A DNA stretch of 35,978 nt from Armatimonadota bacterium (GCA_018268395.1 JAFDWQ010000003.1:1-35978); one strand, 5' to 3'; positions 1-8,951 are shown, numbered from the stretch's first letter. Numbers and translations: made by a program. The notes: generated by a model from the letters alone, not told the origin.

Positions 1-989
1 GTCGTGTTGATCGCCGTCTGCGGCAAGATCACGTCGTAACCCGCGTTGTTGTTCGGGTTGTTCGGGTCGTGGCTCAACAGGAGCTGGACCTTGAAGGTCC
101 CGCTGTGCACCATCTTGGCCGTCACGGCCCAGTCGATCGCGGTCGGGGCGGTCTTGGTCGTGGTGTAGTCGAACCGGACCCGGACGATCGGCGATGTCGC
201 CGAAGTCACGACGAACTTGCAGACGCGCCAGGACACGCCGTCGGCGACGGCTGTGTCGCCAAAGCCGCCCGAGCTCGACTTGCCGATCGAGACCGCTCCG
301 TTGACCGGGGCCAGGATCTCGGTGGTCGAGCCCATGCTCGCTTCGAACTCGAGCGTCGGACCTTGATACGTGTTATGTGAGAACCCCGCGAACGTGGCCG
401 CAACGTTCAGAAAGTCGGGGTCGGTCGAGTCGGGCGTGACCACGATCCGGATGTCTTTGCCGTTATTGAGCGCGTCGATCAAGATCGACTTGGCCTGGTC
501 GCTCAGCGTGCACGGGAAGGCGTCCACCTGCCCCGAATTCGCGTTGCCCGTCGTATTGAACTGACCGCTGCCAAGGAACACCGTCGGCAGTTGGTTTCCC
601 GCACCGTCCGGCGTCACGTCGTTCTGCCAGACAAAGGGCGACGTACCCGGGTCGATGGAGTTGACCGTATCGGTCGAGATCCAGAATTTGACCGTTCCGG
701 GAAGGGTGAACGCGGCGTTCGCCTCCGTCAGGACGATCTTGAAGTCCGTGACGTCGTTGACCGGCATCCCGATGTTGAAGTCGGTCCCATGAAAGTCAGC
801 GGCCCCCCAGCTCCGAAAGTTCTCGGCGTTCCCTTCGCCTTCGATGTTGAAAAAGTTCTTGCCGTTCGTCCCTTGTCGCGGGCCGGCGATCTGGATCGTG
901 GCGTTGTTGAACGCTTCCGCGCTATAGGCCGCCATCGCCGCATGCGCGACGAGTGAAAGAAGTCCGAGTGCTAAGGCTCTCTTGAACAT
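1..989 (-). CDS. Secreted hypothetical protein, C-terminus cut by window edge
   Basis: The reverse strand reads open from an ATG at 989 to the window edge, about 329 codons with no stop, so the C-terminus is missing. It begins MFKRALALGLLSLVAHAAMA, a classical Sec signal peptide with a cleavage site near AMA|AYS. The mature part is rich in Asn, Thr, Gly and Val, as in beta-rich secreted or surface proteins, and no enzyme motif is visible. A Shine-Dalgarno GAGAGG precedes the ATG by about 4 nt. The protein may carry a PEP-CTERM tail like the one at 20968-21708, but that part lies outside the window. Function unknown. Signal peptide and consistent codon use make the gene secure. Confidence 0.8.
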   Translation of the reverse strand, partial: MFKRALALGLLSLVAHAAMAAYSAEAFNNATIQIAGPRQGTNGKNFFNIEGEGNAENFRSWGAADFHGTDFNIGMPVNDVTDFKIVLTEANAAFTLPGTVKFWISTDTVNSIDPGTSPFVWQNDVTPDGAGNQLPTVFLGSGQFNTTGNANSGQVDAFPCTLSDQAKSILIDALNNGKDIRIVVTPDSTDPDFLNVAATFAGFSHNTYQGPTLEFEASMGSTTEILAPVNGAVSIGKSSSGGFGDTAVADGVSWRVCKFVVTSATSPIVRVRFDYTTTKTAPTAIDWAVTAKMVHSGTFKVQLLLSHDPNNPNNNAGYDVILPQTAINT

Positions 990-993
990 GGTT

Positions 994-1020
994 TCCTCTC
1001 TGGTCTTGATGACCGGAGAG
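994..1020 (-). promoter_or_regulatory. Hairpin covering the ribosome binding site of the secreted protein gene
   Basis: CTCTCCGGTC and GACCAGAGAG, separated by 5 nt, form a 10-bp stem with one mismatch in the 5' leader of the gene starting at 989. The right arm contains most of the GAGAGG Shine-Dalgarno, so folding could limit translation. A GATAAA hexamer on the same strand at 1042-1037 is a possible -10. The structure is seen; the role is inferred. Confidence 0.3.
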
Positions 1021-1057
1021 ATGTTCGCAGGGGCGGTTTATCGAGGGGTTATGGCGA

Positions 1058-2692
1058 CTAGGCGACGGTCGAATTCTCGACCAAGCTCGCGGCCCGTTTG
1101 TCAAGGGCGGCTTGGACGAGCCCCAGGAACAACGGGTGCGGCCGGTTCGGACGGGACTTGAACTCGGGATGGGCCTGGGTCGCGATGAAGAACGGGTGCG
1201 ACGGCAACTCGACCATTTCGACGAGCCTATAGTCCGGGGAGACTCCGGAGACGACCAGGCCTTTCTCGATCATCAGTTCCCGGAACTCGTTGTTCACCTC
1301 GTAGCGGTGCCGGTGACGGTCCTCGATCCTCGTACTGCCGTACAGCTTGTGGGCCAACGATCCGCTCGCGATGTTGCACGGGTAGCTCCCCAGCCGCATC
1401 GTGCCGCCCTTCGTCTTGACCTTGGTCTGATCGGGCATGAAGTCGATTACGGGATAGGGGGCGTCGGGGTCGACTTCGGTGGTGTTCGCTCCCTCCAGTC
1501 CGCAGACCGACCGGGCGAACTCGATCACCGCCATTTGGAGGCCCAGACAGATCCCGAAGAACGGGATGCCGTTCTCACGGACGTACCGGATCGCGCGGAT
1601 CTTGCCTTCGATACCACGGTCGCCGAACCCTGGGGCCACGATGACCGCGTCGACGTCGCCCAAAAGGGTCGCAGGATCGATCGTAGACTCCAACGTCTGG
1701 CTCTCGACCCAACGGATCTCGACCTTGGTGTCGTGGGCGCCACCCGCGTGGATAAGGGCTTCGGCGATCGACTTGTACGAGTCTCCGTTCTGGGTGTACT
1801 TCCCGACGACGGCGATGCAGCACCGCTTGGACGGGGCTTTGATCTTGTCGACGATCTTGCGCCACTCGCTGAGGTCGGCCGAACGGTTCTCAAGGCCCAG
1901 CCGGTTTTCGACGAGGTCGCCCAATCCCGCCTCTTCGTACATCAGCGGGACTTCGTAGATCGTTTCGGCGTTCAGGCTCTCGACCACGGCGTCGGTCGGG
2001 ACGTCGCAGAACAGGCTGATCTTCTCCTTCACGTCGTGGCCGATCGCGACGTCGCTCCGGCAGACGAGCACGTCGGGGGAGATGCCGATCTCTCGGAGCT
2101 TGATGACGCTGTGCTGCGTCGGCTTTGTCTTGATCTCGTGCCAAGGGCCGACTTGGGGGACGAGCGTCACGTGGACGTACAGCGTGTTCTCTTTCCCGAA
2201 GTCCTTTCGCATTTGACGGATGGCTTCAAGGAACGGGAGGGACTCGATGTCCCCGACCGTGCCGCCGATTTCGGCGAGGACGACGTCGGCTTCTTGCTGC
2301 CGACCAAGGTCCACGATCGCGCGCTTGATCTCGTTCGTGACGTGGGGAATGACCTGGACCGTTCCGCCGAGGTAGTCGCCTCGCCTCTCGGCGTCGATGA
2401 CGTTCCGGTACACCTTGCCCGTCGTCACGCTCGATCCGGACGAACACGAGACGTCGATGAACCGTTCGTAATGTCCCAGGTCGAGGTCGGTCTCCGTGCC
2501 GTCGTCCGTGACGAAGACCTCGCCGTGCTGGAACGGGTTCATCGTCCCGGCGTCGACGTTGATGTACGGGTCGAGCTTCATCGGGGCGACGACCCAGCCC
2601 CGGTTGCGAAGGATCCTCCCGAGCGAGGCCGACGTGATGCCCTTGCCGATGCTCGAAACGACGCCGCCCGTCACAAAAATGTACTTCGTCAT
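1058..2692 (-). CDS. pyrG: CTP synthase (glutamine-hydrolysing)
   Basis: Converts UTP to CTP using ATP and glutamine, the last step of de novo CTP synthesis, in the cytoplasm. The 544-residue product has the usual family length. The N-terminal synthetase domain opens with MTKYIFVTGGVVSSIGKGI (P-loop around residues 8-19). The C-terminal class I glutaminase has the nucleophile motif GICLGLQ (Cys about 382) and the AHPEF segment that supplies the catalytic His/Glu. The start at 2692 is chosen because the family begins with M-[TK]-K-[YF]-[IV]-F-V-T-G-G; the 58 codons upstream encode no domain. A perfect TATAAT lies about 70 nt upstream at 2768-2763. The gene is transcribed away from ribBA, and the secreted-protein gene follows it by 68 bp. 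Confidence 0.98.
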   Translation of the reverse strand: MTKYIFVTGGVVSSIGKGITSASLGRILRNRGWVVAPMKLDPYINVDAGTMNPFQHGEVFVTDDGTETDLDLGHYERFIDVSCSSGSSVTTGKVYRNVIDAERRGDYLGGTVQVIPHVTNEIKRAIVDLGRQQEADVVLAEIGGTVGDIESLPFLEAIRQMRKDFGKENTLYVHVTLVPQVGPWHEIKTKPTQHSVIKLREIGISPDVLVCRSDVAIGHDVKEKISLFCDVPTDAVVESLNAETIYEVPLMYEEAGLGDLVENRLGLENRSADLSEWRKIVDKIKAPSKRCCIAVVGKYTQNGDSYKSIAEALIHAGGAHDTKVEIRWVESQTLESTIDPATLLGDVDAVIVAPGFGDRGIEGKIRAIRYVRENGIPFFGICLGLQMAVIEFARSVCGLEGANTTEVDPDAPYPVIDFMPDQTKVKTKGGTMRLGSYPCNIASGSLAHKLYGSTRIEDRHRHRYEVNNEFRELMIEKGLVVSGVSPDYRLVEMVELPSHPFFIATQAHPEFKSRPNRPHPLFLGLVQAALDKRAASLVENSTVA

Positions 2693-2762
2693 AGGACAAC
2701 CGGAGGCTTCCTCGAACGAGCCCATGCGTCGGGACGAAGCAAAGGGTGAGGGGGCCTCTCGA

Positions 2763-2768
2763 ATTATA
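2763..2768 (-). promoter_or_regulatory. -10 element of pyrG promoter
   Basis: The reverse strand reads TATAAT, a perfect sigma-70 -10 hexamer in GC-rich surroundings. The transcript start would fall near 2756, giving a leader of about 65 nt to the pyrG ATG. No good -35 is visible at the expected place. Confidence 0.5.
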
Positions 2769-2947
2769 CGGGATTTCTCATCGCGAGGCATGGCCCGGCT
2801 CTCGAAGGAGGCACCGCCCTCAGGGCTTGACGAGGCGGGCCGAGCCGTCGTTCGGCCCAGCGGCACAGGGACTTTACGGGGATCGGCCTGCCGGACGGCC
2901 CGTCTCCCGTGCCGAAGGTGTCGGCCCGTCGTAGAATCGGCTCAGAA

Positions 2948-4147
2948 ATGGCGTTTGCGTCGATTCCGGAAGTGCTCGAAGAGATCAAAGCGGGTCGAAT
3001 GGTCGTCGTCGTCGACGATCCCGACCGGGAGAACGAAGGCGACTTGATCATGGCGGGCGAGAAGTGCACCGCAGAAGACATGAACTTTATGATCCGGTAC
3101 GGCCGTGGCGTCCCGTTCATTCCGACGACAGCGGAGCGCCTCGAACGTCTGGGCATCCCCATGATGACCAAGCAGAACACGGCCCGGCTCGGAACGGCGA
3201 TGGCCGAGACCGTGGACGCCCGGCACGGGACGACGACGGGCGTGTCCGCGGCCGACCGCGCGCGAACGGTCGAAGTGTTCTGCGACCCTTCGTCCCTTCC
3301 GAGCGACCTCTTGCGGCCGGGCCACGTCATCCCGCTCCGCGCAGAAAAGGGCGGGGTGTTGCGGCGTGCCGGTCACACGGAGGCGGCGGTCGACCTCTGC
3401 TTGCTCGCCGGACTACAGCCGGTCGCGGTCGGAGTGGAGATCCTCAACGAGGACGGCACGATGATGCGGATGTCGGACCTCCAGGCTTACGCCGGGCGCC
3501 ACGGGCTCAAGATCACGACGATCGCAGACCTGATCGCTTACCGCAGGAACCACGAGCAGCTCGTCAAACGCGTGGCAGGCCCGATCGACTTTCCGACAAA
3601 GCACGGCCGGTTCACGCTGTACGCGTACGAGACCGAAGTCGAACCCCATCCGTTCCTGGCCATCGTCAAGGGCGCGATCGATCCGGAAGTTCCGACGCTC
3701 GTGCGGGTGCACTCGTCGTGCCTGACAGGCGACCTCCTTGGGTCCCTGCGGTGCGACTGTGGAGACCAACTGGTGCTCGCCCTCCAGAAGATCGAGGAGA
3801 GCGGTTCGGGCGTCGTGCTCTATATCGCTCAAGAGGGCCGGGGTATCGGCCTCGTGAACAAGCTCCGGGCCTACGAGCTCCAAGACCAAGGGTTGGACAC
3901 CGTCGAGGCGAACGAGGCCCTCGGTTTTAAGCCGGACCTTCGCGATTACGGGCTCGGGTCGCAGGTCTTGATCGACCTTGGCGTCCGCAAGATGCGGCTG
4001 ATGTCGAACAATCCAGCTAAACGTGCCGGATTGACGGGCCACGGGCTCGAGATCGTGGAGTTCGTCCCGATCGTCGCCGAGCCGAACGATCACAGCGGCC
4101 GTTATCTCGAGACCAAGAAAGAGAAGCTAGGACACTTGCTGCCTTAG
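2948..4147 (+). CDS. ribBA: Bifunctional DHBP synthase / GTP cyclohydrolase II (riboflavin synthesis)
   Basis: Makes both riboflavin precursors: 3,4-dihydroxy-2-butanone 4-phosphate from ribulose 5-phosphate (N-terminal half) and the diaminopyrimidine from GTP (C-terminal half). The RibB signature DDPDRENEGDL is at residues 23-33, followed by RHGTTTGVSAADRA. The RibA half carries the zinc site CLTGDLLGSLRCDC (Cys258, Cys269, Cys271), then AQEGRGIGL. Length is 399 residues, typical of RibBA. The start MAFASIPEV is chosen for homology; the codons before it are not conserved. A TAGAAT hexamer at 2932-2937 ends only 10 nt before the ATG and there is no Shine-Dalgarno, so the mRNA may be almost leaderless. 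No other rib genes and no FMN riboswitch were seen nearby. The stop codon overlaps the convergent ceramidase-like gene by 4 nt. Confidence 0.97.
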   Translation: MAFASIPEVLEEIKAGRMVVVVDDPDRENEGDLIMAGEKCTAEDMNFMIRYGRGVPFIPTTAERLERLGIPMMTKQNTARLGTAMAETVDARHGTTTGVSAADRARTVEVFCDPSSLPSDLLRPGHVIPLRAEKGGVLRRAGHTEAAVDLCLLAGLQPVAVGVEILNEDGTMMRMSDLQAYAGRHGLKITTIADLIAYRRNHEQLVKRVAGPIDFPTKHGRFTLYAYETEVEPHPFLAIVKGAIDPEVPTLVRVHSSCLTGDLLGSLRCDCGDQLVLALQKIEESGSGVVLYIAQEGRGIGLVNKLRAYELQDQGLDTVEANEALGFKPDLRDYGLGSQVLIDLGVRKMRLMSNNPAKRAGLTGHGLEIVEFVPIVAEPNDHSGRYLETKKEKLGHLLP

Positions 4148-5352
4148 ATTCCTCTCCGGACCGTAGCTTTCGGAGAAAGGGCCGACGACAGGCACTCGAC
4201 GATCTTCTCGGACGTCGACCTGCCGTTAAAGGACAATGTGGCCTCATAGCCGCCGCGGTCGTAATCGGAGGGCGTCAAGACGTATCCGATCCATCCGTCG
4301 ACGTGGCTGACCACCAAACAATGTGGAAAACCTGCCTTCCGGGCGACGGCCTGGATCCGCCGACCCACCTCTGCCGTAGGTTCGCCCGGTATTCCGACGA
4401 GGAGAAACTTGCCCATCTTGACGAGCCGTAGGGTGGCCGACCGTTGTGCGAACTTGCCGATTACAACCTGAGCGAGGGCGTCCGGAACAGAATACGACTT
4501 GGCGAACGTCGGATGCGGTACCGGCGGGTCGAGCGTGCAACGGACGTCCTCAGACTCTGGCGAGGCCCCTGGCGAAAGGACGGGGACGGGCACGTCGCAA
4601 GACATGTTGCGCAGGAAACTTTCCACAAAGTTTCGGCACTTTTCCACAGGCCCTGGGCCTGTTGCCCGCGGGGACACGTCTCCGATCGCTCCGGGGATCA
4701 CGGGAGCGTCCAGCCTGTCGGCCAAGACGGTCGGCCAATCGCCGTCCGTCCTGTTCCAAGTCTCGTCGTGGATGGTCGCATGGGCCGGATAGGACGCCAA
4801 GAGCGGGCGGCCGTCGCCTTCGAGCACCCAACCCGTCTTGTCCGGCTTCGCTCCGGGACGGCGGCCTCGGTTCAGGTCCGCACGGAACCTCCGGAGGGAC
4901 AGTCCGTGGACCGCGCGGACCGGGGCCGTCCGGACCGCTTGGACCGCAGCCACCGTCCGCGCCACGTACCAACGGAACCACCGTTCGCTGTACGGTGCGA
5001 TCCCGGGGACCGCGAACGTCATCTGAGGGTTGAGCATCTGGCTGTCGGGGGCGCAGTGAGTGTGGGTCGCTACCAACCAAAGGGCCTTGCCCCGCCCTTC
5101 CTGGCCCTTCGAAAGTTCGTCCGAGACCGCCTGAAAGAAGCCGTCCGGTACGGTGAGCATGTCTAAGGCTACGACCGTCACGTCGCCGATCTCGATTCCT
5201 CGGGCGTAGAGCCTGTGCCCTCCTGCTTCCGCGACCGCCCCTTTGCGCGCCGTATAGCCTCCGAGCGGCAGTAGGTCCGGAGGGGTGATGTCGGTATCGG
5301 CCGTCCGGACGGTGACGGTCGCGAACCCCAGGGCGGCGATCCACGTGAGCAC
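4144..5352 (-). CDS. Secreted neutral/alkaline ceramidase-like hydrolase
   Basis: Resembles the N-terminal catalytic domain of neutral/alkaline non-lysosomal ceramidases, zinc amidases that cleave N-acyl-sphingosine; the real substrate here is unknown. Visible family motifs are ATHTHCAPDS (zinc histidines, equivalent to THTHSGP), SYPAHATIH (third zinc His), GDVSPR, GIPGEPTAEVGRR (Glu ligand) and IGYVLTPSDYDRGGYEA (Tyr ligand region). At about 402 residues it is the short bacterial form without the C-terminal Ig-like domain. The start is taken as GTG 5352, giving the signal peptide MLTWIAALGFATVTVRTA. The open frame continues upstream in Pro/Arg-rich sequence that overlaps the divergent gene and is unlikely to be coding. 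A TAGAAT at 5363-5358 ends 5 nt before this GTG. Confidence 0.85.
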   Translation of the reverse strand: MLTWIAALGFATVTVRTADTDITPPDLLPLGGYTARKGAVAEAGGHRLYARGIEIGDVTVVALDMLTVPDGFFQAVSDELSKGQEGRGKALWLVATHTHCAPDSQMLNPQMTFAVPGIAPYSERWFRWYVARTVAAVQAVRTAPVRAVHGLSLRRFRADLNRGRRPGAKPDKTGWVLEGDGRPLLASYPAHATIHDETWNRTDGDWPTVLADRLDAPVIPGAIGDVSPRATGPGPVEKCRNFVESFLRNMSCDVPVPVLSPGASPESEDVRCTLDPPVPHPTFAKSYSVPDALAQVVIGKFAQRSATLRLVKMGKFLLVGIPGEPTAEVGRRIQAVARKAGFPHCLVVSHVDGWIGYVLTPSDYDRGGYEATLSFNGRSTSEKIVECLSSALSPKATVRRGI

Positions 5353-5408
5353 GGCCCATTCTACGTCGGGCCATGAGGTGCCCGGGGCGTCTGCTAAACT
5401 CGCCTCAC

Positions 5409-7007
5409 ATGAGTTTTGCGGTCCAGTTGGCCAGCGATGTGTGCCAGGTGGAGCCGGGTTCGACGGTGCCGGTCGCGATCGAGGTCGTGAACCGGACGGA
5501 CTCGGCCGACCGCTTCGAAATCGAGATCGAGGGCCTGGATCCTCGATGGGCGGCCGTTCCGGTCCCCAGCTTTCAACTCGAAGCACGCGAGGCGCGGACA
5601 GAGCGGATCTTTCTGAAGCCGCCCCGAGAGTCGGAAAGTACGGCCGGCGTGTATCCGTTCGTCGTCAAGGTCCGGTCGCTCGAGACGGGCGACGTCCGAA
5701 GCGCCCAGTGCGCGCTGGAAGTCAAGCCGTTCTCCAGTTTCAGCCTTGACGTCCAACCGAAACGGGGCAAGGTGTCCCCGTTCTCCGGTTCGACCCGGTT
5801 TGACGTGACGGTGATGAACCTAGGCAACGGGGAGCAGACCCTGCAGATGTTCGCCACCGACACCGAAGCGATGTTCGCGTTCGAGTTCGATGCGGACCAG
5901 GTGACCTTGGCCCCGGGTCAACAACGTTCTCTCAGCCTGACCGTCGCGGCGACGAAGAGTTCGCTGTTGGCGAACTCCCGGTTGCAGAACTTCACGGTGA
6001 CGGCCAGGAGCACCGACAACCCGGCCGTGGCCGCGGCGGGCACGGGACAGATCGAGCAGCGGGCCTTGGCGACGCCAGGCACGTTCCTCATGCTGCTCGT
6101 CGTCATCGGCGCCCTGTTCGCATGGGTCGTCTATTGGCCGAAACCACCCAAGATCGAGAGCCTCGTCACGTCCGCCGATACGGTGACGGTCGGGCAACCG
6201 GTAGAGATCAAATGGAAGGCCTCCCGGGCCACGTCCGTGAAGATTCAAGTCGGGAACTGGTCGAAGGACAGGCTGTTCCCGGACGGTCAGACCGTCTTCA
6301 CGCCGGACACTCCAGGGGACTACTTGGTCGAGTTGACGGCCGTGAACGGGGACCAGGCGACGAAGGATACGAGCAAGCTGATCAAGGTCCTGGCACCGGT
6401 CCAAGTCCCGAAACCTGTGATCGAGCAGATCAGCGTCGAACCGAAGCAGGTCGACCTCGGCCAACCGTACATGCTCAACTACAAGTTCTCGCCTTCGGTC
6501 ACGCGCGCCGTCCTTCACCCGGCCCAACGGGACCTCGACGTCAAAGAGGAGAGCATCCAGCTCGTCGCGGACACCGTCGGAAAGGTCCGACTGACGGTCA
6601 AGGCGTTCAATTCGGCGGGCGACCAGGTCGAGAGTTCGGTCACGGTCAACGTCATCAAACAAAGTAAGGCCAAGATCCTGCAGTTCTCCGCGACGCCGTT
6701 GGAATTCGAACCTGGAGGTGGGACGACCACGCTGTCCTTCGTCCTGACGGGCGCTGCCAAGATCGAACTCTATTCAGGCGGGGATAAGACCGTGATCGAC
6801 CAAGCGAACGAGGTCACGGTGGCCAACGACAGGCTTACGGGAAGCAAGTCGTTCACGGTGACGGCGGACAGGACGTTCAAGCTGGTCGTGTACGACGACG
6901 AAGGCGTTCCCGTGACGTCGACCGTCACGGTCAAAGTGAAACCTGCCGATACGGCGACCGAGCCGGCAACGACGGGAGGCGAGACGACCGGGGGCACGGG
7001 CCATTGA
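5409..7007 (+). CDS. Single-span membrane protein with Ig-like/NEW3-type beta-sandwich domains
   Basis: 532 residues with no signal peptide. The N-terminal 215 residues look like two CARDB/NEW3-type beta-sandwiches (for example VPVAIEVVNRTDSADRFEIEIEGLDPRW would be expected in the NPCBM-associated family; only this similarity is noted). A single hydrophobic span, about residues 223-243 (GTFLMLLVVIGALFAWVVYW), follows. Beyond it are three further repeats of Ig-like character and a Thr/Gly-rich tail. It resembles the COG1470 group of uncharacterised membrane proteins. No catalytic motif is seen. The start ATG 5409 lies 8 nt after a TAAACT hexamer (5395-5400) without a Shine-Dalgarno. Its TGA overlaps the TTG start of purH, so the two are probably translationally coupled, though no functional link is evident. 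Confidence 0.8.
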   Translation: MSFAVQLASDVCQVEPGSTVPVAIEVVNRTDSADRFEIEIEGLDPRWAAVPVPSFQLEAREARTERIFLKPPRESESTAGVYPFVVKVRSLETGDVRSAQCALEVKPFSSFSLDVQPKRGKVSPFSGSTRFDVTVMNLGNGEQTLQMFATDTEAMFAFEFDADQVTLAPGQQRSLSLTVAATKSSLLANSRLQNFTVTARSTDNPAVAAAGTGQIEQRALATPGTFLMLLVVIGALFAWVVYWPKPPKIESLVTSADTVTVGQPVEIKWKASRATSVKIQVGNWSKDRLFPDGQTVFTPDTPGDYLVELTAVNGDQATKDTSKLIKVLAPVQVPKPVIEQISVEPKQVDLGQPYMLNYKFSPSVTRAVLHPAQRDLDVKEESIQLVADTVGKVRLTVKAFNSAGDQVESSVTVNVIKQSKAKILQFSATPLEFEPGGGTTTLSFVLTGAAKIELYSGGDKTVIDQANEVTVANDRLTGSKSFTVTADRTFKLVVYDDEGVPVTSTVTVKVKPADTATEPATTGGETTGGTGH

Positions 7008-8527
7008 GGCGCGCCCTGCTTTCGGTGACCGACAAATCAGGGTTGATCGACTTTGCCTCCGGCCTCGTTAGGCTCGGCTTCGACATCGTGAGCACCGGGG
7101 GGACGGCCAAGGCCCTGCGTGAAGCCGGCATCCAGGTCACCGACGTCCAAGACGTAACGGGCTTTCCGCCGATGCTAGACGGCAGGGTCAAGACCCTGCA
7201 TCCCATGATCCATGGCGGACTGCTCGGCGACCTTCGGTCGCCGGACCACCGGGATCAGATGGACGACGCGCGGATCCGCCCGATCGAGGTGGCCTGCGTC
7301 AACCTTTATGCGTTCGAACAGACCGTTAAGTCCGGCTGCACCCTTGAGGAAGCCGTCGAATCGATCGACATCGGGGGCCCGGCCATGGTCCGTGCCGCGG
7401 CGAAGAACTTTGCGAACGTGACGGTCGTCGTCGACCCGGACGACTATGGTCGCGTCCTTAGCGCGCTCGAAAGCGACGATGTCCAGGACCTGAGGAAAGG
7501 CCTCGCTGCCAAGGCCTTCCGTCACACCGCCTTCTATGATTCCCTCGTCAGCCGGTACTTGACCGAGGACGTCGCCGACCAGGAGACGTTGACCTTAGGG
7601 TGGCGGTCGTCGCCCCGGCTCCGTTACGGCGAGAACCCCCATCAAAGCGCTTCGCTCTATGTCGACCCCTTGACCGAAGGCGGCGTCGCCCAGGCCAAAA
7701 AGCTTTGGGGAAAGGACATGAGCTACATCAACGTCCTGGACGCCGCCGCGGCATGGGAACTCGTCTGCGACCTGCCGGAAGGTTCGTGTGTGGTCATCAA
7801 GCACGCGAACCCGTGCGGCGCCGCTTCGCTCGGCGACCTTGCAGCGAGTTACGTCGCGGCCAAAGCGTCCGACCCGGTGTCGTCGTTCGGTGGCATCGTC
7901 GGATTGAACGGTGTCGTCGATGCCCGAGCGGCGGAAGCGATGACGTCGAAAGGCAATTTCCTGGAAGTCGTCGTCGCCCGGGGGTTCGATCCTGAGGCGC
8001 TCGATGTTTTCCGCGAGCGTTCGGGTTGGGGTCAAGACGTCCGCCTACTGGAGGCCGTCGCGGCTCCCGCGACTCCGTTCCTGTCCGTCCGTTCGGTCCG
8101 GGGCGGACTTCTGGTCCAAGACTCCGACGAAGATTTCGGAGCGCCATGGACGTGTGCTACGGCCAAAGAGCCTTCGGCGGAAGAAACGGAAGCCCTGAGG
8201 CTGGCATGGACCCTGGTCAGGCACGTGGGATCGAACGCCATCGTCGTCGCTTCGAAAGACCGGTTGCTCGGAGTCGGAGCAGGCCAAATGAACCGCGTCC
8301 AGTCCGTCCGGCTGGCCTTAGACCAGGCCGGCGAAGGGGCCAAGGGCGCGGTCTTGGCAAGCGACGCCTTCTTTCCGTTCCCGGACAGTATCGAGACCGC
8401 AGCGGCGGCGGGCATCGTTGCCGTCGTCCAACCGGGCGGGAGCAAGAAAGACCCGGACGTCATCGCCAAGGCCGACGAACTCGGCCTGGCGATGATGCTG
8501 ACCGGAGTCCGGCACTTTCGGCACTGA
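7004..8527 (+). CDS. purH: Bifunctional AICAR formyltransferase / IMP cyclohydrolase
   Basis: Performs the last two steps of purine synthesis: formylation of AICAR with 10-formyl-THF, then ring closure to IMP. The 507-residue product has the usual length. The N-terminal MGS-type cyclohydrolase begins RRALLSVTDKSGLIDFA and includes DGRVKTLHPMIHGGLL. The formyltransferase half has RYGENPHQSA near residue 207 and the catalytic KHANPCG near 266. Translation starts at TTG 7004, which overlaps the TGA of the preceding membrane-protein gene as TTGA. There is no room for a separate promoter, so expression probably depends on that gene's transcript. No other purine genes are in the window. Confidence 0.97.
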   Translation: MRRALLSVTDKSGLIDFASGLVRLGFDIVSTGGTAKALREAGIQVTDVQDVTGFPPMLDGRVKTLHPMIHGGLLGDLRSPDHRDQMDDARIRPIEVACVNLYAFEQTVKSGCTLEEAVESIDIGGPAMVRAAAKNFANVTVVVDPDDYGRVLSALESDDVQDLRKGLAAKAFRHTAFYDSLVSRYLTEDVADQETLTLGWRSSPRLRYGENPHQSASLYVDPLTEGGVAQAKKLWGKDMSYINVLDAAAAWELVCDLPEGSCVVIKHANPCGAASLGDLAASYVAAKASDPVSSFGGIVGLNGVVDARAAEAMTSKGNFLEVVVARGFDPEALDVFRERSGWGQDVRLLEAVAAPATPFLSVRSVRGGLLVQDSDEDFGAPWTCATAKEPSAEETEALRLAWTLVRHVGSNAIVVASKDRLLGVGAGQMNRVQSVRLALDQAGEGAKGAVLASDAFFPFPDSIETAAAAGIVAVVQPGGSKKDPDVIAKADELGLAMMLTGVRHFRH

Positions 8528-8575
8528 ACCTGCTTTAGGGTCTCCTGTGACTTTTCCCGCGAACCGAGCATCTGC

Positions 8576-8581
8576 TACAAT
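8576..8581 (+). promoter_or_regulatory. -10 element (TACAAT) for the small membrane protein gene
   Basis: TACAAT lies 25 nt before the TTG start at 8606, with an AGGAG Shine-Dalgarno in between (about 8594-8598, spacing 7 nt). A weak TTTTCC at 8552-8557 could act as -35 with an 18-bp spacer. Confidence 0.45.
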
Positions 8582-8605
8582 GCGTCTCAAGCACAGGAGC
8601 CCAGT

Positions 8606-8899
8606 TTGAAGAACCAGAACGACCTCATCGTCATCATCGTCGCCGTCTTTTTGGCGCTCTGTTCGGTGGCTTACTTCTTCTTCGGCAAGCGGACCGTCAT
8701 GAAGCCGGCCGATCCGACGCCTGTGAACGTCTCGGCCGCCAAACCCGCCGAAGGCGCGGTCTCGATGGCGAACAAGCTTCCTGCGGCCAAGGACCAGCAG
8801 GGCGGTGCCCCAGCGAGCGCGGGGAGCCGCATGGGCGGCGGCGCGCCGGGCGGCAGTGCTCCTTCGGGCCCTATGAAGGCAGGCGTCCAGGGCGGCTAA
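8606..8899 (+). CDS. Small single-pass membrane protein with Gly/Pro/Ala-rich tail
   Basis: 97 residues beginning MKNQNDLIVIIVAVFLALCSVAYFFF: one N-terminal hydrophobic segment, then a low-complexity tail rich in Gly, Ala, Pro, Ser and Met, probably outside the cytoplasm. Start is TTG, with a good AGGAG ribosome binding site. It has its own promoter and a strong terminator, so it is likely a single-gene unit. No family was recognised. The tail resembles linker or cell-wall-spanning regions, and the protein could be a small envelope scaffold; this is speculation. Confidence 0.7.
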   Translation: MKNQNDLIVIIVAVFLALCSVAYFFFGKRTVMKPADPTPVNVSAAKPAEGAVSMANKLPAAKDQQGGAPASAGSRMGGGAPGGSAPSGPMKAGVQGG

Positions 8900-8919
8900 A
8901 CCCTCAAAGTTCCCTTCCG

Positions 8920-8951
8920 AGAGCCCCGGTGCCGCGCACCGGGGCTCTTTT
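8920..8951. terminator. Bidirectional intrinsic terminator
   Basis: AGAGCCCCGGTGC, a CGC loop and GCACCGGGGCTCT make a perfect 13-bp GC-rich stem followed by a T-run on the plus strand. It lies between the convergent genes ending at 8899 (+) and 8962 (-) and can serve both. Confidence 0.85.

Noticed and set aside
1112-2749. 545-codon plus-strand open frame opposite pyrG
   Set aside because: Antisense shadow of a certain pyrG gene; composition is Arg/Asp/Val/Leu-rich with no domain, as expected from GC-rich codon bias.
2693-2947. FMN riboswitch upstream of ribBA
   Set aside because: No AGGGAT...GAAAT conserved core, and the likely transcript start is only a few nt before the ATG, leaving no room for one.
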